A stretch of 64,000 nt of DNA from contig JBLHVI010000008.1 of NCBI GenBank assembly GCA_047630175.1, positions 1 to 64,000 on the forward strand, read 5' to 3'. Each line of letters starts with the position of its first letter. The stretch's first letter is position 1. Positions 25,921 through 35,208 of this stretch are shown here, in pieces. A program made the translations under genes and the position numbers. The notes under the pieces were generated by a model, which worked only from the letters and a program-made list of their open reading frames with translations, made no database searches and was not told the origin of the DNA. The DNA is from UBA4582 sp047630175. GTDB lineage: Bacteria > Pseudomonadota > Gammaproteobacteria > Pseudomonadales > Azotimanducaceae.

Positions 25921-26697
25921 ATGAAGCTATCTACGTTGAGTCGATCCGTTGCAGGCAAGGTTGTTGTTGTCACCGGTGCTGCCAGTGGTATGGGGCGTGC
26001 TACTGCGAATCTGTTTGCTGACGAAGGTGCAAGGGTCGCTGCGCTAGATATCAATGCTGCAGCGCTGGATGAGGTTGTGGCGGAAATGCGGGCAGCGGGC
26101 TACGACGCTCAAGGCTGGGTGCTAGATTTGTCTGACGGCGCGGCTATTAAGCCCGTCTTCGACGCGATCGCCAAGCATTTCGGTGGCATTGACATACTCG
26201 TCAACAATGCGGGTGTTTCGATCTTCGTCGCTATTGACGCCGATGAGTATCTGGCCGCCTGGAACAAGACGCTATCAGTCTTGCTCACTGCGCAAACCTT
26301 GACCGTGCGCGCAGCGCTACCGTATCTGCGGCTGGCTGAGCACCCACGCATTATAAACATCGCGTCTACGGAAGCTTTGGGTGCGACTAAATTTGGTAGT
26401 CCTTACACGGCCGCAAAGTCAGGTGTGGTGGGATTAACGCGCTCTTTGGCGGTAGAGTTGGGACCAGAAGCGATAACAGTTAACTGCGTTTGTCCGGGGC
26501 CTGTTAACACGGGGATGACAGCGGCGATACCCGATGACCAGAAAGCCATCTTTGCGCGCCGTCGCGTCGCGTTGAAACGCTACGCCGAACCAGAAGAAGT
26601 AGCCCATGCCACGTTAAGCTTGGCGCTACCCGCTTCAAGCTACATCACGGGGGTGGTCCTGCCCGTAGATGGCGGGCTGACGATTAAGAACGCATAG
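25921..26697 (+). CDS. SDR family oxidoreductase
   Basis: 258 residues, classical short-chain dehydrogenase. TGAASGMGRA at about 18-27, acidic residue after strand 2 (LDIN) favouring NAD(H), NNAGVS, catalytic Ser in IASTEALGATKFG, then YTAAK, and the end LPVDGGLTIKNA. Closest in pattern to FabG-like or hydroxysteroid/acyl alcohol dehydrogenases; substrate unknown. It is divergent from the PTPS/SDR run and converges on the patatin gene with a 49-base spacer. Confidence 0.88.
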   Translation: MKLSTLSRSVAGKVVVVTGAASGMGRATANLFADEGARVAALDINAAALDEVVAEMRAAGYDAQGWVLDLSDGAAIKPVFDAIAKHFGGIDILVNNAGVSIFVAIDADEYLAAWNKTLSVLLTAQTLTVRAALPYLRLAEHPRIINIASTEALGATKFGSPYTAAKSGVVGLTRSLAVELGPEAITVNCVCPGPVNTGMTAAIPDDQKAIFARRRVALKRYAEPEEVAHATLSLALPASSYITGVVLPVDGGLTIKNA

Positions 26698-26746
26698 CTT
26701 GTCCAAGCAATTTTAGCCTATCAGCAGGCTGGGATTGCTCACATTC

Positions 26747-28252
26747 TCAGCTAGCTGATTTCAGCACAACGGGTGGTTTGCCTTTGCCACCACCGCGTTT
26801 TTTGTAGAACGACTTGATGTTGTGTTCGTCATGATGATCAAGGATGTGCGCGAGGGTTCGGCCGATCTTGGTACAGATACGAATACGCTCAAGCTGCGTC
26901 CATGTGCCGCGTTCGCCCTCGAGAATCAGTTCCTCAATTTCTTTCGTTGTCAGGCGCGCCAACAATTTTTGCGGATCTACGTAGTTAAAACTCGGCACGA
27001 TATTGATATCGCCTTGGTAGTCCTGAGCCATAACTGCATAAAACATGCTCATGGCTTGCCCGACACTAGGAATTTGACGCAAGTAACGGCGACTGAACCG
27101 TTCGCTGGCTCGGAGTACTTCCTTGGTGGTGTGGCGCATAATGGATTTACTCAACGCTGGCATGGGAAACAGCTTGTCGGTGCTCATCATGGCGAGTGCC
27201 AGTGGGTTAGCCTGACTAACAATATAATGATTAACCCCATACAGCCGCGCCAGACGTTTGGCGGGGAGGTCATCTGTTACTGCGCCATCCACCCAGCGCC
27301 GATTGGGCAAATAGGGTTGTGGCTCGCCGTAGACGTTCTTCGCCATCAGCATGACAGGCGGAAAAATTCCTGGAACAGCGCACGACGCCAAAACGGCGGT
27401 GCGAATATAAACATTAGGCGATGTGATCGCGTTCATCAAACGAGAAGATTGGTGTTCTTCAAGCGGTGCAATGGTGACGCTTATGGATCGGCCGGTCTTT
27501 TCGTAGGCTTCCTGAAATGTCATGTCGGGAATTGTCAATTCCAGCATCAGTCGCAGGGTTTCTGCGTCAACCTGGGTGCGCAAGATGCCTGAGGACTGTT
27601 GTTCCAGATCATCCTCAAACGGATTCATCATGCTGTCCTCACTCAGTACTGTCTTGAGTTCCTTGTTGGTATGCGTGCCTAATACGGCGGCAAACACTGA
27701 GCCGGCACTGGAGCCGGAGATAATATCAGGCAGCAGGTCGTGTTCGAGTAGGGTTTTCACCACCCCATGATGAAAATGGCCCAGCGATCCAGCACCAGAC
27801 AGCATCAAAGCAGAACTACCGAAACATAGATGAGCACGGTGGAAGAAATCCAGCTTGTCCTCATGGGTTATCTCGTCAGATTCGGGCAACTGACTGATGT
27901 GGTTCAATGCATCGACGATTTCATCAACATATTCCTCGATGAGTTTTTTGGTGCCAACCTTGGATCGGTCATAAAGGGCGGCGTTACCCATACCGCCCTG
28001 GTTCCCATGAATTCCTTGGTTTAAGGAGTACAGCAGGCCTACGTCGTCTTGTCGGGCGCGAAACTTGCGCAATTCGTCAACGCGGCTTTGGATGTTTTGG
28101 AAGTCATAATCAGACGAGTTTTGTTCAAGTCGCCACTTGTTATTGCCCGAGGCAAGATCGTGTTCAGTCGCTGCTGCGAGCCATTCTGCATGGCTATTAG
28201 CGCGGCGCATTTTTCGTTCTAAACGTGAATTAGATGAACTCATTGACAGCAT
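26747..28252 (-). CDS. DUF3336 / patatin-like phospholipase
   Basis: 501 residues. Residues about 1-140 are DUF3336 (the N-terminal WLAAATEHDLASGNNKWR). The patatin domain follows: GAGSLGHFHHGVV oxyanion loop, nucleophile in GSSAGSVFAA, and the Asp of the Ser-Asp dyad in WVDGAVTDDLPA. This resembles the TAG-lipase/phospholipase group seen in bacteria and fungi (Tgl-like). It probably hydrolyses acyl chains from lipids at the membrane. The ATG at 28252 has AGGT upstream. It is downstream of the membrane hydrolase gene on the same strand. Confidence 0.9.
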   Translation of the reverse strand: MLSMSSSNSRLERKMRRANSHAEWLAAATEHDLASGNNKWRLEQNSSDYDFQNIQSRVDELRKFRARQDDVGLLYSLNQGIHGNQGGMGNAALYDRSKVGTKKLIEEYVDEIVDALNHISQLPESDEITHEDKLDFFHRAHLCFGSSALMLSGAGSLGHFHHGVVKTLLEHDLLPDIISGSSAGSVFAAVLGTHTNKELKTVLSEDSMMNPFEDDLEQQSSGILRTQVDAETLRLMLELTIPDMTFQEAYEKTGRSISVTIAPLEEHQSSRLMNAITSPNVYIRTAVLASCAVPGIFPPVMLMAKNVYGEPQPYLPNRRWVDGAVTDDLPAKRLARLYGVNHYIVSQANPLALAMMSTDKLFPMPALSKSIMRHTTKEVLRASERFSRRYLRQIPSVGQAMSMFYAVMAQDYQGDINIVPSFNYVDPQKLLARLTTKEIEELILEGERGTWTQLERIRICTKIGRTLAHILDHHDEHNIKSFYKKRGGGKGKPPVVLKSAS

Positions 28253-28410
28253 ACGATCTACCTACTTCGTGACCCTATATGGGATTTCTTATGGTGCATT
28301 GCATGATAAGTAATTTAGACCATTTGGGCTAGGACGTCTTGCCTGACTCGACGATTAGCCCATCGAATGGTCGGGCGATTTTTGTTGCCCAGAATTTATA
28401 CAGACGGGAT

Positions 28411-29427
28411 TTACCGCCCGAAAAGCATATCAACCATGGTCTGCATGCGTTTCCTCGATGCCTCACTATTCATGTCGCGATTGACCACATATTTTGCGTG
28501 ATCTGCTATCCCAGCCTGCTTGTTCAGACGTATCCCCCATAAAGCATTGATTTCGTTGGGAAGCACGGAATAACGAATGTCGATGATGTAGTCGCTATCA
28601 TCTTTGTCGATGGCTAAATAATCCATGGAAAACCAGTTAAAACGGCGTAGATCGTCAGCCTGCTGGCTTAGAGGATCGAGCCACGGCAGGTCAGCGCCGA
28701 CATTGAGTTTCCGAGTATGTTCACCCTCGAACCAAGTAGGTGTTAGGCCAGTGCGCACGGCATCAACGTAAAAATCAGAGTCTGTCTCGTAAACCACTTT
28801 CCACAAGAATAGATTGGCAAACCCTGGTTTAGCAGACAGACGCAGAGGTATATGGCCACGTTGTGCGGCGAGTGATTGACCAAGAGTTTCTGCACGGTCG
28901 CGCTGCAAAGCACCAAAAGCAAGATAGCTAAGCGCCCAAATCATCGCTGCCCGTGCATACCAAGGGTTCGATTTGATCAACGTCAGTCCCATCAATGCCA
29001 GCAGTGGCAGGGTAAACAATGGATCTATGATTGAGACGCTATTCCACGCCACGCGTTCATTGGAAAACGGCCAGAACAGCTGGGTGCCATAGGTCGTGCA
29101 GGCATCAAGTAGACCATGGGTGGCGTAGCCGAGAAAGCACGCCAGGTAAAGCTCTCGAAACCGCAGTCGATGACGGGCAAAACGATGGAAAACAAGGGCG
29201 CAGAGCAATGCGCCAACGGGTATAAACGCCAGCGCATGAGTGAACTGGCGGTGATACTCGAGAAACAATATTGGGTCAGTGGGTGATTGGATCAAGACAT
29301 CCAGATCTGGTGCCATGCCCGCGAGAAAACCGACCCAGATAATGGTCTTGAGTTTGTCCTTATTGGCCAGCGCCGACGGTAGGGCGGCACCCAGAACCCC
29401 CTGACTAACGGGGTCCAAAGTGATCAC
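28411..29427 (-). CDS. Membrane-bound metal-dependent hydrolase (YdjM/DUF457-type)
   Basis: 338 residues. N-terminal DPVSQGVLGAALPSA, then APDLDVL, HRQFTHALAF and GYATHGLLDACTTYGTQLFWPF. The conserved Asp and His residues in membrane helices define the 'metal-dependent hydrolase' family. About five to six membrane segments, then a soluble C-terminal half. The annotated start is GTG 29427; a TTG at 29418 would give M-DPVSQGVLG, as most relatives begin. Substrate unknown. Confidence 0.85.
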   Translation of the reverse strand: MITLDPVSQGVLGAALPSALANKDKLKTIIWVGFLAGMAPDLDVLIQSPTDPILFLEYHRQFTHALAFIPVGALLCALVFHRFARHRLRFRELYLACFLGYATHGLLDACTTYGTQLFWPFSNERVAWNSVSIIDPLFTLPLLALMGLTLIKSNPWYARAAMIWALSYLAFGALQRDRAETLGQSLAAQRGHIPLRLSAKPGFANLFLWKVVYETDSDFYVDAVRTGLTPTWFEGEHTRKLNVGADLPWLDPLSQQADDLRRFNWFSMDYLAIDKDDSDYIIDIRYSVLPNEINALWGIRLNKQAGIADHAKYVVNRDMNSEASRKRMQTMVDMLFGR

Positions 29428-29615
29428 TCGATGCGAAAAACATATAATTTCATCCTTAGGTTAACTGAGCGCTAGCATAGCCCGCATGAAGGTCTCGGGT
29501 CACCTGTTAGCCAGCTATGCGATTGATGGTTGTCTAACGATGAATATTTAGAACATGGGTATTAAGCGCGGACTAGATTGGGTATAAAGACCGCTCAGTC
29601 TATTCGGACGAGTAT

Positions 29616-30425
29616 ATGCCAGACGCGATTCTAGATCATGCTCGGTGCTTGCTAGAGGCGCACCGCAATCGTCAACCATATCCCTTGTTTCCGGGCATAG
29701 AGGTTCAATCGTTAGCGCATGGCTACAGCGTGCAGCGCGCCTTCCTCGACCTGCTCTCAGCAGATTCGGCATCATGTCATATTACTGGCTTTAAGGCTGC
29801 GCTCACTAATTTAGCGGCTCAGCAATCACTACAAATGACGGGTCCTGCCGGCGGAGTGCTGTTTTCGGGGCACGACTATGTTAGCGGCTGTCAGATCCCG
29901 GCGTCCGAATTTGTGCGGCCCATGATTGAGCTTGAAATAGGATATCGGTTAGCACGCGCTGTGACTTCACCTGTATCAATCGATACCATCGATGAATATA
30001 TTGATGCCATGCTGCCGATGATCGAGATTGCCGATGCGGCTTATGTTGTGCCTAATGCCGCTGGTAGAACGATCACGGGCGCGGATCTGGTGGCGGCTAA
30101 TGCCGCAGCCGGGGGTTATATTGTCGGTGAGCCGATGATTCAGCCAAAGGATGCAGATCAGCTACAGATAAAGTTGTCACGCAATGGTGATGTGCTCGGT
30201 GCGGCCAGGGGTCTGGATGCGCATGGTGGTCAGCGGACCATGCTGATGTGGCTGATCAATCACTCATTGGCACAGGGATACAAATTGCTAGCGGGGCATT
30301 ATTTGATAACGGGTGCTTTGGGGCGCGTGGAGGTGGCTCGTCCCGGTCAATATATCGCCGAGTATCATGATGCTAACGCCGAAGGCGAAGCGCTGTTCGG
30401 TCGTGTTGAGTTTGAGGTCACATGA
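29616..30425 (+). CDS. 2-keto-4-pentenoate hydratase-family protein
   Basis: 269 residues of MhpD/fumarylacetoacetate-hydrolase fold. Family pieces: GFKAALTN near residue 58, FVRPMIELEIGYRLA with the metal-binding Glu pair, and IEIADAAYV, followed by AANAAAGGYIVGEP. These enzymes hydrate 2-hydroxypenta-2,4-dienoates in meta-cleavage of aromatics or decarboxylate related acids. No other ring-cleavage genes are near, so the pathway is unknown. It sits 168 bases before an acyl-CoA dehydrogenase on the same strand. Confidence 0.85.
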   Translation: MPDAILDHARCLLEAHRNRQPYPLFPGIEVQSLAHGYSVQRAFLDLLSADSASCHITGFKAALTNLAAQQSLQMTGPAGGVLFSGHDYVSGCQIPASEFVRPMIELEIGYRLARAVTSPVSIDTIDEYIDAMLPMIEIADAAYVVPNAAGRTITGADLVAANAAAGGYIVGEPMIQPKDADQLQIKLSRNGDVLGAARGLDAHGGQRTMLMWLINHSLAQGYKLLAGHYLITGALGRVEVARPGQYIAEYHDANAEGEALFGRVEFEVT

Positions 30426-30593
30426 TGGATATGATCGTTGAGCGTCGCAGCTAACGTCAGGGTGATTAAACAACGGCGAGTTGGTATCGAAGACACAGCG
30501 AGTTGATGTTGCAAGAACACGTGTTCAGCAAAACAACAATGAATAAAAGATCATTCAAAATACAAAAATGATAATAAAAAGAGGAATGAAATA

Positions 30594-31865
30594 ATGGACT
30601 TTGACATACCCCAGGACCTGCAGAATTATCTAAAAGTACTCGATCAATTCATCCTTGATGAGATCAAGCCGTTGGAACAGCAGAACGACAATATTCGCTT
30701 TTTCGATCATCGTCGCGAGGATGCTCGAACAGATTGGGAACGGGGCGGTTTGCCTAATGAGGAATGGGAGGCGTTGCTGGGCGCAGCGCGACGTTTGGCG
30801 GATAAAGCAGGCCACTATCGCTACCCACTTGATAAGGTCTATGGCGGCCAGAATGGTACTAACTTGGGCATGGCTGTAATCCGCGAGCATTTTGCGGCGA
30901 TGGGATTAGGGCTTCACAACGACCTGCAAAACGAGCATTCGATTGTTGGCAACAACGTTGGTCTGTTGCTCATGCTGGCGTACGGCACACCGACCCAGCA
31001 GGAAGAATGGGTGCCCCTTTTGCTTGAAGGTAAGCGTGGTTTTGCCTTTGGTATCACTGAGCCAGATCATGGGTCCGACGCCACGCATATGGAAACCAAT
31101 GCCGTCCGAGATGGTGATGGTTGGCGTATCAACGGCGAGAAGACTTGGAACACGGGCATTCATAAAGCTCAGTTCGATATGATTATGGCGCGCACCAGCG
31201 GTAAGCCGGGTGATGGTGATGGCATCACAGCATTTTTAGTGCCCATGCAGGCGCAAGGAATGAAAGTAGAAGAGATGCTGTGGACATTTAATATGCCTAC
31301 TGACCATGGTCGCGTGTCAATTACTGATGTTTACGTGGATGACACAGCGATCTTCGGTGGTGAAGGTCGCGGTCTGCATGTGGTGCAGCATTTCTTCAAT
31401 GAAAACCGTATTCGTCAGGCAGCTTCCAGCCTCGGAGCTGCACAATACTGTATCGATGAATCCGTCGCTTATGCGATGCAGCGCAAGCCTTTCGGTAAAC
31501 CGCTGTCGTCAAATCAAGGCATTCAGTTTCCATTGGTTGAGTTGCAGTCTCAGGCTGAAATGTTACGTGCACTGATTCATAAGACGGCTTGGCAAATGGA
31601 CAAGTATGGCAACTTCATGGTGTCTGACAAGGTGTCTATGTGTAACTACCAGGCGAATAGGCTTTGTTGCGATGCCGCTGACAGAGCGATGCAGGTGCAC
31701 GGTGGGCTGGGTTACTCCCGGCATAAGCCGTTTGAACATATCTATCGCCATCATCGTCGTTATCGCATCACCGAAGGTGCCGAGGAAATTCAGATGCGTC
31801 GAATCGCTGGATACATGTTTGGTTACATGAACCAGAAGGCACCTAAGGGTGTGAAGGTAGACTAG
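30594..31865 (+). CDS. Acyl-CoA dehydrogenase
   Basis: 423 residues, ACAD10/11-like. FAD and substrate blocks: FAFGITEPDHGSDATHMET, INGEKTWNTGIHKAQ, the C-terminal helices RKPFGKPLSSNQGIQFPL, and VHGGLGYSRHKPFEHIYRHH, ending ITEGAEEIQMRRIAG. Its start has AGAGGA nine bases before the ATG. The next gene, a phosphotransferase-type protein, begins two bases after its stop. This ACAD plus APH-fold pair mirrors the fused mammalian ACAD10/ACAD11, which process 4-hydroxyacyl-CoAs via phosphorylation; the same chemistry is a fair inference here. Confidence 0.92.
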   Translation: MDFDIPQDLQNYLKVLDQFILDEIKPLEQQNDNIRFFDHRREDARTDWERGGLPNEEWEALLGAARRLADKAGHYRYPLDKVYGGQNGTNLGMAVIREHFAAMGLGLHNDLQNEHSIVGNNVGLLLMLAYGTPTQQEEWVPLLLEGKRGFAFGITEPDHGSDATHMETNAVRDGDGWRINGEKTWNTGIHKAQFDMIMARTSGKPGDGDGITAFLVPMQAQGMKVEEMLWTFNMPTDHGRVSITDVYVDDTAIFGGEGRGLHVVQHFFNENRIRQAASSLGAAQYCIDESVAYAMQRKPFGKPLSSNQGIQFPLVELQSQAEMLRALIHKTAWQMDKYGNFMVSDKVSMCNYQANRLCCDAADRAMQVHGGLGYSRHKPFEHIYRHHRRYRITEGAEEIQMRRIAGYMFGYMNQKAPKGVKVD

Positions 31866-31867
31866 GC

Positions 31868-33310
31868 GTGAAAATCGAGGCGAATGACTTCGAGGCCCTG
31901 GTGGCCGCCGTGTTGGTCCAGCACATTCCTGACTGCCGCACTCTCTGCAGTGTCGATCGGTTGTCTGGTGGGGCGAGCCAAGAGACCTATCGGATTGTTG
32001 TCGAGACTGCTCGAGGCGAACAGCTGCTGGCCATGCGCCGCGGTCCGGGTGGCGTGAAGGTGGATCCGATGCCAGGTCACCCGGGACTGGACGTCGAGGC
32101 GATGTTGATGCGCAGTGCGCGTGCTGCGGGTGTGCCAGAACCCGAGATATATTATGTTTTACAAGATGCTGACGGTCTTGGCGAGGGCTTCATCATGGAG
32201 TGGCTGGAGGGCGAAGCGCTGGGTGCGCGCATCGTCCGCTCGGCTGATTTTGCCGAGCTGCGGCCGCGGCTGGCGTACGAATGCGGTAAGTTGATGGCGC
32301 GTGTTCATCAGATAGATTTGGATGCGACTGAGCTGCGGCAGCATTTGTTTGAAATTACGCCTGCGGAATTTGTTGAGCAGAGCTGGGATCGATATCAACT
32401 GTTAAAAACGCCTCAACCGATGATCGATTATACAGCGCGCTGGTTGATGGAAAACCTGCCCGTCGCGCCGTCCATGACGTTGGTCCACAATGACTTCCGG
32501 AATGGTAATTTCCTTGTCGATAAGACAGGCATTGTGGCACTCCTAGACTGGGAAATTGCGCATATCGGCGATCCAATGCGTGACCTTGGTTGGATTTGTG
32601 TGAACTCTTGGCGCTTCGGGAGTGATAAGCCGGTCGGTGGGTTTGGTGACTACGAAGACCTGTTTCGTGGCTATGAAGAGGCCTCAGGGCAAGCGGTAAA
32701 TATTGAGCAAGTGAAGTTCTGGGAAGTCTTTGGCTCATTCTGGTGGGCGGTAGGCTGTCTGGGAATGGCTGAGCATTACCGTACCGGACCTGACCAATCA
32801 GTTGAGCGGCCAACTATTGGCCGGCGTAGTTCAGAGTGTCAGGTGGACTGCGTCAATTTGCTGATACCGGGTCAGGTGACGCCGCTACAACCTAATACTC
32901 AGATCTCCTCTGTAGATATGCCAAGAGCGGATGAACTGCTAATGGCAGTGCGGGATTTTTTGCGTGATGATGTCATGACCGCCACCAGTGGAAGGCTCAA
33001 TTTTCTGGCGCGGGTGTCGGGCAACGCGTTGGATATTGTGCAGCGCGAATGGCAACTAGGTGCCGGCGCCCGCGCGCTTGAGCTGACCAAACTGAAGGCG
33101 TTGTTTGGTGATGCTGCGGCGCAGGCAAGTGATCTCGAATCGTTACGTTGGCGTCTGACTAATGCGTTGCGTGATGGCTCTCAGCCGCTGGCTGACGACA
33201 AGTTGCAGGACTATCTGCGGCATGCAGTAGTCAATCAGATAGCGATTGACCAGCCAAAATACTCGGGTTTTAAACGGGCGACTGCGGGCGCGGTTGAGCA
33301 AGTATCTTAA
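31868..33310 (+). CDS. APH-fold phosphotransferase with DUF6285-like C-terminus
   Basis: 480 residues, GTG start two bases after the acyl-CoA dehydrogenase stop. Residues about 20-335 are an aminoglycoside-phosphotransferase-like kinase: VHNDFRNGNFLV supplies the HxD..N catalytic loop and LLDWEIAHIGDPMRDLGW the metal Asp. Residues about 355-450 resemble the DUF6285 tail found on ACAD-associated kinases (ELLMAVRDFLRDDVMTATSG). It is not an antibiotic resistance gene; the coupling to ACAD suggests 4-hydroxyacyl-CoA phosphorylation as for ACAD10/11. The ends of this gene and the convergent DUF445 gene overlap by four bases. Confidence 0.88.
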   Translation: MKIEANDFEALVAAVLVQHIPDCRTLCSVDRLSGGASQETYRIVVETARGEQLLAMRRGPGGVKVDPMPGHPGLDVEAMLMRSARAAGVPEPEIYYVLQDADGLGEGFIMEWLEGEALGARIVRSADFAELRPRLAYECGKLMARVHQIDLDATELRQHLFEITPAEFVEQSWDRYQLLKTPQPMIDYTARWLMENLPVAPSMTLVHNDFRNGNFLVDKTGIVALLDWEIAHIGDPMRDLGWICVNSWRFGSDKPVGGFGDYEDLFRGYEEASGQAVNIEQVKFWEVFGSFWWAVGCLGMAEHYRTGPDQSVERPTIGRRSSECQVDCVNLLIPGQVTPLQPNTQISSVDMPRADELLMAVRDFLRDDVMTATSGRLNFLARVSGNALDIVQREWQLGAGARALELTKLKALFGDAAAQASDLESLRWRLTNALRDGSQPLADDKLQDYLRHAVVNQIAIDQPKYSGFKRATAGAVEQVS

Positions 33311-34602
33311 AACGGCCACAGGTCTTGTACATTGATACCCGACATGAGCTTTAGTTCCGACAAGGTATGAATGCTGAGGCCTGCAAGGCCACCGACGACG
33401 GTACCGTTGATGCGAATAAACTGCAGATCTTTGCCGATCTGAATTTCTATGCGCTCAGCCGTGGCTTCTGGATCCCAGCTTTCAATCGTACTGGCGATGA
33501 GTCGTGCGACTTCATGACCATAGGTGCGTATTAGGTAGCGTCCACCGTCTTGTGCCCAGCCATCTATTTTTGCTGCTAGTGCAGGATCGTCAAGGACAGA
33601 TTCACCAAATCGAATGACGGCTCGCTGAATGGTTTGTTTGAGTTCGGCATTTGGATTTTCGCTTTGGTCCAGTAACGCCGCCTTGATATCGGTCCATAGC
33701 GAGCCGGTAAAGTCGCGTAAAGCAGGCTGGTTGAGCAGATCTTCCTTGATCGCAGCTTCTTTGTGAGCGATGTCTTCGGAGTATTTCAGGTCTTGCATAA
33801 ACTGAGTGGTCATACGCACGATGCGAACGCGCATGGGATGGAAGATATCTACCTGCATCTCGTAAAGCGTCTTGCTGAAGCTGCGCACAAGCTTTTTATA
33901 CACCGCTTTGTCTAACGTTGATGGAAACCACCAAGGCGTTTCGGCATTAACCGTTTCACGCAATTGGTCGTCGCTGTCTGCTAGCAGGCCCAAGGCAATG
34001 CGGACACCCACATCGATGGCTTCCTGTTGGCGCCGGCCCGAGGTGAGGAAAGTTAACAACTCACCAATTAATGGCGAAAAAGAGGTTTCGCGGATTCTAT
34101 TGGCAACTTTCTCTTCGATAAGCGTTTGAATGTCGGCATCGTTCATCACACGCACGGCTCCGGCCAGGCCCGCAGTCATCTGCTCTGCTACGGCCTCGGC
34201 ATTGCTGGGGGTGACAATCCATTGGGCTACTTGGTGACTTAAATTCATTGCGCGAATTTTTTCGGCGATCACGTCTTCTGACAGAAAATTTTGTTGTACA
34301 AAGGTACCGAACTGCGCCGCTATTTGATCTTTGCGGTTAGGAATTATCGCCGTATGCGGGATCTTTAGTCCCAGCGGGTGACGAAACAAAGCAGTGACGG
34401 CAAACCAATCGGCGATGGCGCCCACCATAGCCGCCTCCATCGTTGCTTCCAGATAGCCTAGCCACGGCAACGCACCATGAAAAATACGCGTTAAAATATA
34501 AATGCCGGTGACCACCAATAGTAGCCCCGTGGCGAAGCGCTTCATACGGGTCAGATCTTGGCGGCGCGCCAGATCTGGTTCGGTGGGGTCAAGGTCAGTC
34601 AT
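33307..34602 (-). CDS. DUF445 (YjiN-like) membrane-associated protein
   Basis: 431 residues. A hydrophobic segment at about 24-45 (TGLLLVVTGIYILTRI), then WLGYLEATMEAAMVGAIADWFAVTALFRHPLG and IPHTAIIPNRKDQIA, the clear DUF445 signature. A long helical body follows, and a second hydrophobic stretch at the end (INGTVVGGLAGLSIH). E. coli YjiN is the nearest known homologue; the role is unknown. It converges with the kinase gene, overlapping four bases at the stop codons. Confidence 0.88.
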   Translation of the reverse strand: MTDLDPTEPDLARRQDLTRMKRFATGLLLVVTGIYILTRIFHGALPWLGYLEATMEAAMVGAIADWFAVTALFRHPLGLKIPHTAIIPNRKDQIAAQFGTFVQQNFLSEDVIAEKIRAMNLSHQVAQWIVTPSNAEAVAEQMTAGLAGAVRVMNDADIQTLIEEKVANRIRETSFSPLIGELLTFLTSGRRQQEAIDVGVRIALGLLADSDDQLRETVNAETPWWFPSTLDKAVYKKLVRSFSKTLYEMQVDIFHPMRVRIVRMTTQFMQDLKYSEDIAHKEAAIKEDLLNQPALRDFTGSLWTDIKAALLDQSENPNAELKQTIQRAVIRFGESVLDDPALAAKIDGWAQDGGRYLIRTYGHEVARLIASTIESWDPEATAERIEIQIGKDLQFIRINGTVVGGLAGLSIHTLSELKLMSGINVQDLWPF

Positions 34603-34977
34603 GAGCGTGCAATCATTGCCTCGTTTGTGGTGGCCAATTTTTCAGCCGCTTTTCGATACGTGGGTCTCATAATAAAGCAATGCTAGCCCTGAATGTAGAT
34701 CGTTCATATGTTGTCGAGCGTGCGTCGAGCTCTCTCCAGCGAAATTTGTTGCTCTTGGTGATTTTTCATCGTGTTGGTGTGCGGTAAATAGGCTGTCATT
34801 GTTGTCGCGCTTATAGCGCTAATAGCGCCAGAGCGGCCTTGTCAGGCTAGTCGGGGTTTTAGCTGGGGAGCAAAGTAAAACAATCACTTGCATTCTGACC
34901 TCAAATGATAATAATTCTCAATCACACTAACAAAGGCGAGGTTCGATATCTCACTAAGATGTCGACGAGCATTGATT
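34603..34977. other. Divergent intergenic region before feoA
   Basis: About 375 bases between the leftward DUF445 gene and feoA. It holds the Fur box listed separately and a small perfect palindrome GCGCT-AAT-AGCGC near 34815, but no ORF that looks coding. Promoters for both divergent genes must lie here; I cannot place them exactly. Confidence 0.6.
34901..34919 (+). promoter_or_regulatory. Fur box upstream of feoAB
   Basis: The 19-base segment matches the Fur consensus GATAATGATAATCATTATC at 14 positions; its last 16 bases, AATGATAATAATTCTC, match 14 of 16. It lies 58 bases before the feoA ATG, in a plausible promoter position. Fur with iron would repress ferrous-iron uptake here. Confidence 0.75.
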
Positions 34978-35208
34978 ATGACTCTGGCGGAAATGAAACA
35001 GGCAAGCCACTGCCGCGTTCTTACAGCGGCGGCGGGTAGTGGCGAGATTCAAAGTCGACTTTATGCCCTGGGCCTTTACCCAGGCGTTGTCGTCGATGTG
35101 CTGCGTTTTGCGCCAGCAGGTGACCCCATTCAGGTACGCGTTGGTACCACATTGCTCAGTATCCGTAAGCAAGAAGCGCGATTGATCGCGGTAGAGCCAG
35201 TTTTATGA
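34978..35208 (+). CDS. feoA: Ferrous iron transport protein A
   Basis: 76 residues from the ATG at 34978 (GAG nine bases upstream; a TTG at 34972 is in frame). SH3-like FeoA domain: TLAEMKQASHCRV, then SRLYALGLYPGVVVDVLRFAPAG and GDPIQVRVG, ending in RKQEARLI. FeoA aids FeoB function from the cytoplasmic side. Its stop overlaps the feoB start (ATGA), and a Fur box lies upstream. Confidence 0.93.
   Translation: MTLAEMKQASHCRVLTAAAGSGEIQSRLYALGLYPGVVVDVLRFAPAGDPIQVRVGTTLLSIRKQEARLIAVEPVL

Noticed and set aside
26822..27592. A 256-codon rightward open frame opposite the patatin gene
   Set aside because: Lies entirely antisense to a well-supported patatin CDS; composition (many Cys/His/Arg) is typical of a shadow frame.
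31868..33310. Aminoglycoside phosphotransferase as antibiotic resistance
   Set aside because: Tight coupling to an acyl-CoA dehydrogenase and the DUF6285-like tail fit the ACAD10/11 system instead.
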